Part shown: positions 33,786-40,745 of the stretch, piece by piece | Position numbering within the stretch: the first letter of the stretch is position 1 | Layout of the letters: every line of letters begins with the position of its first letter | Origin: Legionellales bacterium | Lineage (GTDB): Bacteria; Pseudomonadota; Gammaproteobacteria; Berkiellales; Berkiellaceae | Assembly: GCA_947475765.1 (NCBI GenBank) | Contig: CANJMM010000015.1 | Span: 1-40,745 of the forward strand | DNA length: 40,745 nt | Direction of reading: 5' to 3' | The notes under the pieces: model-generated | Told to the model about the DNA's origin: nothing | The model's database searches: none | Seen by the model: only the letters and a program-made list of their open reading frames with translations | Translations under genes and position numbers: made by a program

Positions 33786-34358
33786 TTATATCACGCTGAG
33801 CGCTGCTCGATAGGCCTTCCAATCGAAAAAAGGACCTGGATCAGACTTTCTATCTGGTGCAATAGCTTGATGACCGACTATATTACTCAGCGAAATGCTG
33901 GGATAAGCCTGCCTAATGGCCTCAGTGCATAAAATTAAGCTTGTATACTGGCTTTTTGAAAAAGTCTCGTGCTCTGTACCTTCCAACTCTATGCCAATAG
34001 AAAAATCATTACAGGCTTCTCTCTCATTAAAATAAGACACTCCGGCATGCCAAGCTCTGTGGCTAAAAGGCACAAATTGAATGATTTGGCCATTTCGTCT
34101 AATAAATACATGTGCGGAGACTTTAAGTGTGTGAATTTGCTGATAATACTTATGCTGGGCCAGATCTAAGCGATTACAAAAAAAATCGCACACGGCATTG
34201 CCTGTATATATCCCTGGGGGCAAGCTAATACAATGAATGACCAATAAATCAATAATGATATCAGGTGGGCGTTCATTAAAATTGGGCGAAGGCATAAATA
34301 AAACGGGGTTTTCTGCAGGATAATTTTGCAGCAACCCCGTTTGTAGATTCACTTGCAT
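33786..34358 (-). CDS. ampD: 1,6-anhydro-N-acetylmuramyl-L-alanine amidase AmpD
   Basis: 190-residue cytoplasmic zinc amidase that recycles anhydro-muropeptides and thereby keeps AmpR-type beta-lactamase induction low. Zinc ligands are H42 (LLVIHCIS), H163 (IVGHQAIAPDR) and D173, with K171 beside it (KSDPG). The SAHVFIRRNGQIIQFVPFSHRAWHAG core is unmistakable amidase_2, and the lack of a signal peptide favours AmpD over AmiD. ATG overlaps the preceding gene's stop by one base (TAATG), showing co-translation. ampD close to the pyruvate dehydrogenase genes is also the E. coli neighbourhood. Confidence 0.95.
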   Translation of the reverse strand: MQVNLQTGLLQNYPAENPVLFMPSPNFNERPPDIIIDLLVIHCISLPPGIYTGNAVCDFFCNRLDLAQHKYYQQIHTLKVSAHVFIRRNGQIIQFVPFSHRAWHAGVSYFNEREACNDFSIGIELEGTEHETFSKSQYTSLILCTEAIRQAYPSISLSNIVGHQAIAPDRKSDPGPFFDWKAYRAALSVI

Positions 34359-34930
34359 TATTTTTTGGTTTTATTTTTATCTAACTTTTTATCTAACATC
34401 AGCTTAAAGCTTACTTTATATTCAGCCCCATCTCCTGATAACACAAAATGGCCTCGCTCACCTTCATGTTTAACAATGGCTTTGTTCGGAATGCTCCACT
34501 CTTGTTGTAACTTGCCTTTTTCCATGTACACTTTTAATTTAACCGATCCGATTAAATCATCGACATCCCAAGGTGGCGCATCCGATTCAATCACAGAAAT
34601 AATCAGTTCTACCGATTCGCCATCTTGAATAGACTTTTTCCATAATGACACCTGTTTGATTTTACTGGCAAATTTTGACAGCCAATGCGAAGGGTACTCA
34701 GGAATACGGTGCATCGCGGGTTTATCAACAGAAGAATACTCTGTGATATTTAGATAAATATCATCTGCAGACAAATGTTCAGCTGTTTTAACCACTTCAA
34801 TATTTTCAAGCATTAAGATAACCGCTGTGGTATGCCCTGTTTTCGCGAAAACAGGAAAAACAGGAAAAACAACTAAAGCACACGCAGTAAAAAAACTAAT
34901 GCCTATTTTAACTAACCAGCGATTCTTCAT
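34358..34930 (-). CDS. Periplasmic protein of unknown function, C2-like
   Basis: 190 residues with a clear signal peptide (hydrophobic residues ~8-27, cleavage near VFA). I do not know the family. The C-terminal half has SVELIISVIESDAPPWDVDD followed by LIGSVKLKVY and YKVSFKL, reminiscent of the D...DD-x-IG strands of C2 calcium-binding domains, but this is only a likeness. Ends in a Lys-rich tail (DKKLDKNKTKK). Starts inside the end of the RND permease gene (23-base overlap) and overlaps ampD by one base, so it is co-expressed with the pump and could assist it or the envelope. Confidence 0.7.
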   Translation of the reverse strand: MKNRWLVKIGISFFTACALVVFPVFPVFAKTGHTTAVILMLENIEVVKTAEHLSADDIYLNITEYSSVDKPAMHRIPEYPSHWLSKFASKIKQVSLWKKSIQDGESVELIISVIESDAPPWDVDDLIGSVKLKVYMEKGKLQQEWSIPNKAIVKHEGERGHFVLSGDGAEYKVSFKLMLDKKLDKNKTKK

Positions 34931-37900
34931 ACATATCCCTATGTCTCTGTTTTTTAAACTTTGCTAATACACTGTACATCACAGGAACCACAAATAACGT
35001 TAATACCGTTCCAAATATCATGCCACCTACAATCACTAAACCAATTTGTTGACGCGCTTCAGAACCTGCCCCCGAGGCAATGGCTAAGGGCAAAGCCCCC
35101 AAAACCATGGCGCCAGTGGTCATCAAAATAGGCCTAAATCTAACTAAGGCAGCTTGCTTTACCGCTTCAAGCGCATTTTTATTTACATTATTATTTAAAT
35201 TATTATTTAAATAATTATTTAAGTAATTATTATAGTATAGCTCATTGGCAAATTGGACTATTAATACCCCATGTTTGGTAATTAAGCCTATTAACGTAAT
35301 TAAACCAATCTGACTAAACACATTTAAACTTGCCCCAAATACCTTCATCAGACTTAAAGCCCCTAATATCCCTAAAGGTACGGTTAATAAAATCACAAAG
35401 GGATCTATTAGGCTTTCAAACTGAGCCGCCAACACTAAATAAATGACCAGTAATGCCACAAAAAAAACAAACCCTAAGGTTCCTGAAGATTGTTTATAAT
35501 TACGAGAAGCCCCATCAAAATCATAATTCGCGGCCCCATCGGTATTGACTTGTTCCAAGCTTTTTTCTAAAAACTGCAAGCCTTCTCCCAAGCTATAATT
35601 AGGCGCCAAAGAAGCTGAAAGGGTAAAAGAACGCAATTTATTAAAATGATTTAAAGACGCTGGAGTAATGTTTTCAGTCAGCTCTACAAAATTAGATAAG
35701 GCAACCATCTCTCCATTTTTAGTTCGCACCCGAATATTTAAAATATCGCTTGGATTTTCACGCTGTGAAGCAACTGATCTCAACATCACATCGTATTGTT
35801 TTCCATTTTGCTGATAATAAGTGATTTGTTGGCCACCTAATAAAATATTTAAGGTTTGACCAATAGTATCAACCGATACCCCACTGCTGGCAGCTTTATC
35901 TCGATTCACTTTAATTAAAACCTGAGGCTTTTGAATTTTTAAAGTGGTATCGACATTTATTAATTTAGGATTAGCCCGAACTTTGGCCATGAATTTATTG
36001 GATAATGCCACCAAATCTTCGTGAGAGCCAGATAATTGCACCACAAAAGAAACTGGCCCGCCAAAACCGCCTTCTTCTAAAGTAGAAGGGGGGCTTACCG
36101 CAAAAGACAAAATGCCAGGTATACCAAATAATTGGCCACTTAATTGCTGTACAATTTCATCTTGACTACGCTTGCGCTCATCCCAATTCTTAAGCCCTAA
36201 AAAAGCCAGTGATCGCGTCACATTAGGATAACCGACAATATAAAAATAGCGGTTAATTTCTGGCGTTTTTTCTACCATCGATTTAATATTCCAGGCATAT
36301 TTATCAGTATATTCTTTGGTTGACCCTTCTGGCGCAATGCCAATGGCAATGGCAAAACCCCTATCTTCTTTGGGCGCCAACTCAGAAGGCAAAGAACTAA
36401 ATAAAAAAACATTCAGCCCTAACGCCACTGCAATGCCAACAAAAACATATACTTTATTTTTTAATACGGCTTCTAATAATTTAGCATAACCTGCCGTCAG
36501 GCCCACTAAAGCTTGCTCGATTATCGTGTAAAATTTATTCTGCTGTGTAGCTGGCTGATGTTTTAAAATTCGGCCACACATCATGGGCGTCAGGGTTAAT
36601 GCCGTAAATCCTGAAATTAACACACTACCTGCCAACACCACCGCAAATTCAGTAAATAATTTTCCGATACGGCCTTCTGTGAAGCTTAAAGGCAAAAATA
36701 CGGCGGCCAAAGTAATGGTCATGGCTATTACTGCCGAGCTAATTTCTCGCATGCCCTTTAGTGCGGCTTGAAGGGGCTTTTCGCCTTTTTCGATATGCCT
36801 ATAAATATTTTCTAAGACCACAATTGCATCATCCACCACCAAACCAATGGCCAATACCATGGCTAATAGCGTGAGCGTATTAATACTAAAATGATTTAGA
36901 TACATAATCGAAAAAGTACCAATTAAAGCGAGCGGAATGGTCACAATAGGAATAATCGTTGCTCTGACCGAGCGCAAAAACAAAAAGATAACTAAAATCA
37001 CCAAACCTACGGCTTCAAATAAAGTATGGTTTACGGCCTTAATCGATTCTCGAATATTTTCAGTCGAATCATAAGCCAATTCAACTTTCATGCCAGAAGG
37101 CAAGGTTTTAGTAATTTGCTTCATTACTAAGTTTAAATCATTGGCAATTTCTAATGGATTGGCTGTTGATTGTTTAATCACGCCTAACCCTAAGGTACTG
37201 TTACCGTTATAGCGGGCTAAAAATCTATCGTCTCTTGGGCCAATTTCTACATTAGCCACTTCACCCAATTTGACTAAATAATCTTGTGTTTGCTTAACGA
37301 TAATTTCTTTAAATTCCTCTGGCTTAACCAGCTCAGTTTTGGCTAAAACCGTAAATTCTCTGTCTTTACTTTCAATTCGGCCACTTGGGATTTCAACATT
37401 TTGTTTTTGTAAGGCATCGGCTATATCCCCTACCGTGACGCCATAAGCCGATAAGCGCTCATTATCCAGCCAAATTCGCATGGCATATCGACGCTCACCC
37501 ACAATATAAACACGCGCCACCCCAGAAATTACTTCAATTTTATCTTTCACAAATCTATCGGCATAATCACTGATTTCCATCAGATTATGCCGAGTACTTG
37601 AGAGTGCTAACCAAATAATAGGATCGGCATCTGCTTCTACTTTAGAAATAACCGAATCGTCTGCGCCTTTAGGTAAGGCTTTTTTAGCGCGAGAAACTCT
37701 GTCTCTTACATCATTAGAGGCATCATCAATATTTCTAGAAGGCTTAAATCGTAGCGTAATTTGGCTTTTTTCATCTACTGTGCTAGAGCTCATATAATCT
37801 ACGCCTTCGATACCTGAAAGCATTTCTTCTAGCTTTTGGGTGATTTGGCTTTCAACGATCGTCGCGTTAGCGCCCTCATAATAAGTCTCGACATTAACCA

Positions 37901-38030
37901 CAGGAACAGATACGTTCGGGAACTCACGTACCGTGAGCATATTAAAAGTCATGATGCCTGCAAGCAGAATTAATAAATTAATTACTGTCGCGAAAACAGG
38001 CCGTTTAATGCAAAAATCTGAAAGCTTCAT
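34908..38030 (-). CDS. RND efflux permease (HAE-1/AcrB type)
   Basis: 1,040-residue inner-membrane proton-driven drug exporter with about 12 transmembrane helices and two large periplasmic loops. N-terminus MKLSDFCIKRPVFATVINLLI, TM4 charge pair in AIGLVVDDAIVVLENIYRH and the TM10 Lys in GLITKHGVLIVQFANELY are the proton-relay residues of the family. An unusual Asn/Leu/Tyr run (NNYLNNYLNNNLNNN) encoded by four 12-bp units sits in the cytoplasmic stretch just after that TM10 segment. The gene follows its membrane-fusion partner by four bases. No TolC-type outer-membrane gene is here, so the pump presumably borrows one. Substrate unknown. Confidence 0.95.
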   Translation of the reverse strand: MKLSDFCIKRPVFATVINLLILLAGIMTFNMLTVREFPNVSVPVVNVETYYEGANATIVESQITQKLEEMLSGIEGVDYMSSSTVDEKSQITLRFKPSRNIDDASNDVRDRVSRAKKALPKGADDSVISKVEADADPIIWLALSSTRHNLMEISDYADRFVKDKIEVISGVARVYIVGERRYAMRIWLDNERLSAYGVTVGDIADALQKQNVEIPSGRIESKDREFTVLAKTELVKPEEFKEIIVKQTQDYLVKLGEVANVEIGPRDDRFLARYNGNSTLGLGVIKQSTANPLEIANDLNLVMKQITKTLPSGMKVELAYDSTENIRESIKAVNHTLFEAVGLVILVIFLFLRSVRATIIPIVTIPLALIGTFSIMYLNHFSINTLTLLAMVLAIGLVVDDAIVVLENIYRHIEKGEKPLQAALKGMREISSAVIAMTITLAAVFLPLSFTEGRIGKLFTEFAVVLAGSVLISGFTALTLTPMMCGRILKHQPATQQNKFYTIIEQALVGLTAGYAKLLEAVLKNKVYVFVGIAVALGLNVFLFSSLPSELAPKEDRGFAIAIGIAPEGSTKEYTDKYAWNIKSMVEKTPEINRYFYIVGYPNVTRSLAFLGLKNWDERKRSQDEIVQQLSGQLFGIPGILSFAVSPPSTLEEGGFGGPVSFVVQLSGSHEDLVALSNKFMAKVRANPKLINVDTTLKIQKPQVLIKVNRDKAASSGVSVDTIGQTLNILLGGQQITYYQQNGKQYDVMLRSVASQRENPSDILNIRVRTKNGEMVALSNFVELTENITPASLNHFNKLRSFTLSASLAPNYSLGEGLQFLEKSLEQVNTDGAANYDFDGASRNYKQSSGTLGFVFFVALLVIYLVLAAQFESLIDPFVILLTVPLGILGALSLMKVFGASLNVFSQIGLITLIGLITKHGVLIVQFANELYYNNYLNNYLNNNLNNNVNKNALEAVKQAALVRFRPILMTTGAMVLGALPLAIASGAGSEARQQIGLVIVGGMIFGTVLTLFVVPVMYSVLAKFKKQRHRDMYEESLVS
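35188..35235 (-). repeat. Four 12-bp units inside the RND permease gene
   Basis: TTATTATTTAAA twice, then two variants, encoding NNYL-type four-residue units in a cytoplasmic segment where homologues have an ordinary charged helix. Confidence 0.88.
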
Positions 38031-38034
38031 TTAG

Positions 38035-39156
38035 TTAATGCCCTTTTATCACCCTAATTGGTGCATGGGGAAATAAGCGGACATGTCCACTGCTAATAAC
38101 CTTGTCATCTTGTGAAATACCCCTGGTGACTTCAACCAAGCCATTTTCATGCACTCCTGTTATCACAGGCTGAATGGTTGCTTCTGGCTGTTTGTCTTTA
38201 TTTAATTTAACCAAATAAACAAAAGTATTATTTTCTACTTCTAAATGATTATATTGAATGGCTTGCTCGGGCACTAATAAAGCTTTTTCATGTGTTTCAA
38301 TAATTAATTCTACTTTAGCAAATAATCCAGGTCTGAGCACTAAATCAGGATTTGCAATTTGAGCTTGTAATAAAACCGTTCTGCCACTGAGATCAATTTG
38401 GGGATCAATGGCAATAACTTTACCGGTAAATTTTTGATCTCGATAAGCCCCTACCTCAATTTCAACCACTTGCCCTACTTTTAAAATTTGATAATGGCTT
38501 TCTGGCAATCTAAAATTCAGTTTCAGGCTACTGATATCGGTTAAGTTCGCTATCACTTGGCCTGGGGTAATATATTCACCTGCATCAATTTTAGTAATAC
38601 CGATATAGCCTTTAAAAGGCGCCCGAATTTGGGTTTTTTCGAGCTGAGCTTCAGCAAATGCAACATTGGCTTCATTAATGTTCAACTCGGATAAAGCCTG
38701 ATCGACTTCGCTTTGCGCCCCACTGCCTTTTTTCAGCAAAGATTTGGCCCGTTCATATTTTAGCTGGCTTAAATTAAGGGCTGCTTTTGTTTTTCTGAGT
38801 TGGGACTGTAACACTATATCGTCTAGATAAATCAGCACATCATTTTTATTAAGCAATTGTCCTTCTTTGAAGGGCAACTGAGTAATTCTACCTGCTATTT
38901 CAGAGGTCACCGTTATTTCTTGCTGGGGATATAAAGTCCCCGTAGCATTGAGCTTTTTATGAACTGTTTTTATTTGAGGTATACTGGCCTCAACCGGCAT
39001 GCCCATCATAGGCGGGGCGCCCCCTGTTGCCTTATCCCCACAAGCCACCAGCAAACTGCTTATCCAGATGATTAGAATCATTAAAGTGATTAAAGTCATT
39101 CGTTTTTTAGCTAAGCGCTTGCTTATTTTCAACATTTTTGTTCGTTTTTGTTTCAT
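38035..39156 (-). CDS. RND efflux periplasmic adaptor (membrane-fusion lipoprotein)
   Basis: 373 residues. A lipoprotein signal ends at the LLVAC lipobox (Cys ~39), so it is anchored in the inner membrane facing the periplasm. Then come the barrel-sandwich/lipoyl halves (VTSEIAGRITQLPFKEGQLLNKND and IRAPFKGYIGITKIDAGEYITPGQ) around a coiled-coil hairpin rich in Leu/Ala/Gln, a beta-barrel domain (GKVIAIDPQIDLSGRTV) and the membrane-proximal end. It joins the permease to an outer-membrane channel. A basic 19-residue stretch precedes the hydrophobic core; the Met at residue 20 is an alternative start giving a standard-length signal. First gene of the pump operon. Confidence 0.93.
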   Translation of the reverse strand: MKQKRTKMLKISKRLAKKRMTLITLMILIIWISSLLVACGDKATGGAPPMMGMPVEASIPQIKTVHKKLNATGTLYPQQEITVTSEIAGRITQLPFKEGQLLNKNDVLIYLDDIVLQSQLRKTKAALNLSQLKYERAKSLLKKGSGAQSEVDQALSELNINEANVAFAEAQLEKTQIRAPFKGYIGITKIDAGEYITPGQVIANLTDISSLKLNFRLPESHYQILKVGQVVEIEVGAYRDQKFTGKVIAIDPQIDLSGRTVLLQAQIANPDLVLRPGLFAKVELIIETHEKALLVPEQAIQYNHLEVENNTFVYLVKLNKDKQPEATIQPVITGVHENGLVEVTRGISQDDKVISSGHVRLFPHAPIRVIKGH

Positions 39157-39456
39157 GGGGTCCCAAAAATAATCTATCCATATTTATGCATCATAAAATA
39201 ACCAATCATGCTATCAGCAAAATTACAGGCTATCAAGCATGCTATGCCAAAATATTGAGCATAATATCGATCATAATTTGAACTTTATTTAAGCTTTTCT
39301 ACTCAAATTAGTAATATATTAGTAATATATAAATAAAAAAATAAAAACTAGTACTATAGCTATTATCGTAGCTAGTACCATAGTCCAATAAAATTAAGGC
39401 TTTTAACATGTTTTGATGAGATCTAGGCTTAATGCATATATATTTGGAGTCACAAT
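39157..39456. other. 300-bp AT-rich intergenic region between the divergent efflux and adhesin genes
   Basis: No gene seen. It must contain promoters for both directions. A 12-base direct repeat with one mismatch, CTAGTACTATAG (39348-39359) and CTAGTACCATAG (39372-39383), and a duplicated TTAGTAATATAT lie in the middle and may be regulator sites. I see no convincing -35/-10 pair. Confidence 0.5.
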
Positions 39457-40745
39457 ATGACAAACTTAAATGCACATACTAAATCAGTAAAATCAGACCC
39501 ATTACTAAACATAAGTTCGACCGAAAAAAATATACCCGCCGGCCTGATTTTGGCTAGATCTGAAGACACGAGTTTACCTACTCCCTTGGTAACAGAGCAA
39601 AATCAAGATAAAAATCAAGATAAACATAACCTTACAAACCAAAAAAATCAAACAGATCAAACAGATCAAGCACCCGCAACATCTGATAGCACAGAGAATC
39701 TATCGCACGATGCCCAAAGCTTATTAAATTTAGAACAAATGACTTTTTTAAATCAACTGGCCTCTAAACTCGGCCAAGACGATTCGGGCCATTCTGATTC
39801 GGGCCTCACGCAAAGTGGGCAGTTAGATGCAGTAGAAGATACTCGATATGATTGGAGTAAAGCTCCCTCTGTATCAGAAGAAGTAAAAGCAGCTTTTCAA
39901 CCTAATATTCCCCTCATTTCTGAGCCCGAACCTTGCGATCAACCTAAGATTCCTGAACAAACTATTGACTTTCATAATACTGTAAATAAAGACGAAAATA
40001 ATCAAGTTGTTTCTACTCTTAATAAAGTTTTTGAATCAGACTTACCTTCAGAGAGTGCTACATTTAATTATGATTCTTCTACCTATTATTTTAGCGGGAA
40101 TTTATTTAACACGCTTGACCCACATGCCTTTAATTTTGGCGACTATACCCTTGACCAAATTAACATTACAGATTTAGGCTTATTTTTCCAATCTTATACC
40201 GTTGACAAGACGACTAATCCTGATAATTGGATATTAACCAGCGATCATTTTATTTTTACTTTAGACACGACTGGGGCCGATAAAGGGGACTATAGCTATA
40301 CCCTAACGGATAATGTTTATAATACCCCTAACCCAAGCGATCCCCAGAATAATGATGACTTTTTAGATAAGATTCGCATTACCTTAACGCCTAATCCAAT
40401 TGACGATGATTGCATTCCACCTTCTACTGATATCACCCTAGAAGTTCGGGTGGTAGATGATGCACAAACCGCCAATGACGATACGTTTGATATGGATCAA
40501 AATTCTTTTACTCTTATTACCGGTAATCTATTAGATAACGACAACCCAAGTGCAGACTATATACCAGATAGTGCTAACTCGACTAAGGGCATGCGCGTCA
40601 TCTCTGTTGATGTCCCAGGATTCGGATTAACGGATGTGCTACCTAATATAGATAATATATTTACGGATAACCTTAAAGGCACAATATTCACAATACATCA
40701 AAATGGGGAATTCACTTATAATGGAAATCCTATGGATGGATCTAC
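39457..40745 (+). CDS. Large VCBS/Ig-like repeat protein, 5' part (runs off the window)
   Basis: The reading frame is open from the ATG at 39457 (GGAG eight bases upstream) to the window edge, 429 codons without a stop. The first ~190 residues are polar, Gln/Asn/Asp/Ser-rich and without a Sec signal, with short duplications (NQDKNQDK, QTDQTD). Then beta-rich domains begin: LEVRVVDDAQTANDDTFDMD, ITGNLLDNDNPSADYIPDS and a G-x-FTYNGNP strand, the hallmarks of VCBS/cadherin-like repeats of giant adhesins (BapA/LapA/RTX type) exported by type I secretion with a C-terminal signal, which would lie beyond the window. Adhesion or host contact is inferred from the family. Isolated from the efflux operon by a divergent intergenic region. 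Confidence 0.85.
   Translation, partial: MTNLNAHTKSVKSDPLLNISSTEKNIPAGLILARSEDTSLPTPLVTEQNQDKNQDKHNLTNQKNQTDQTDQAPATSDSTENLSHDAQSLLNLEQMTFLNQLASKLGQDDSGHSDSGLTQSGQLDAVEDTRYDWSKAPSVSEEVKAAFQPNIPLISEPEPCDQPKIPEQTIDFHNTVNKDENNQVVSTLNKVFESDLPSESATFNYDSSTYYFSGNLFNTLDPHAFNFGDYTLDQINITDLGLFFQSYTVDKTTNPDNWILTSDHFIFTLDTTGADKGDYSYTLTDNVYNTPNPSDPQNNDDFLDKIRITLTPNPIDDDCIPPSTDITLEVRVVDDAQTANDDTFDMDQNSFTLITGNLLDNDNPSADYIPDSANSTKGMRVISVDVPGFGLTDVLPNIDNIFTDNLKGTIFTIHQNGEFTYNGNPMDGS
39601..39666 (+). repeat. Short tandem duplications at the adhesin N-terminus
   Basis: AATCAAGATAAA twice (39601-39624) and CAAACAGAT twice (39649-39666), in frame in the polar leader. Confidence 0.88.

Noticed and set aside
1-40745. 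tRNA, rRNA or known riboswitch genes.
   Set aside because: I saw no cloverleaf, rRNA segment or recognisable riboswitch core in the intergenic regions. Small RNAs cannot be excluded by eye.

Overview
This AT-rich window reads as the chromosome of a gammaproteobacterium, most likely of the order Legionellales (Coxiellaceae/Berkiella/Rickettsiella-like) or a relative living inside eukaryotic cells. Two things point there. The housekeeping blocks keep typical gammaproteobacterial gene order: hda|purM-purN-DUF3108, metG-rnfB-nth-DUF1841, motY|pyrC-rnt with ahpC, grxD and sodB nearby, and ampD-aceE-aceF-lpdA. Between them lie accessory islands of ankyrin-repeat genes of the kind associated with protein secretion into host cells. 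The taxonomic placement is inference; no rRNA or tRNA gene is present to test it.

Layout. Positions 1-7.2 kb: four tandem, co-oriented (minus strand) ankyrin genes built on one plan. Their promoters, leaders and terminators are repeated too. The array is interrupted by a complete IS30-family element (2113-3233), which split the Shine-Dalgarno region of the second gene, and by an AAA ATPase/DUF234 nuclease-like cassette bounded by 20-bp direct repeats. Positions 7.2-17.3 kb: a small membrane protein, then a housekeeping block (hda, purM, purN, DUF3108, dcd, apbC/mrp, metG, rnfB-like, nth, DUF1841, rhomboid protease). Positions 17.3-21.8 kb: a second island with a large ankyrin protein carrying an N-terminal papain-like (C58/YopT-type) cysteine-protease signature, then a pair of related genes, one with ankyrins and one that has lost them. 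Positions 22-27.1 kb: motY-like, pyrC, rnt, a glycine-rich RRM protein, a 2-Cys peroxiredoxin, a monothiol glutaredoxin and Fe-SOD. Positions 27.2-28.4 kb: a duplicated pair of unknown small proteins sharing an invariant FFSCFGC motif. Positions 28.4-39.2 kb: one co-oriented minus-strand run encoding an RND efflux pump (adaptor, permease), a periplasmic protein, AmpD and the complete pyruvate dehydrogenase complex. From 39457 to the right edge: the 5' part of a large VCBS/Ig-like surface or type-I-secreted protein.

How the genes fit together. The core genes supply purine and pyrimidine synthesis, methionyl-tRNA charging, base-excision repair, oxidative-stress defence and acetyl-CoA production. 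The most interesting material is the ankyrin set. Six of its members, in two islands, share a non-ankyrin C-terminal module containing a short F-box/PRANC-like helix, and all but the large one end in a polar tail with a 'P-hydrophobic-TF' peptide and basic, nuclear-localisation-like clusters; the large protein carries a related end. This looks like a locally expanding family of candidate host-directed effectors. A second recurrent theme is short tandem duplication, mostly 9, 12 or 15 bp and in frame, inside otherwise ordinary core genes, together with an (ATAAA)11 tract between nth and the DUF1841 gene.
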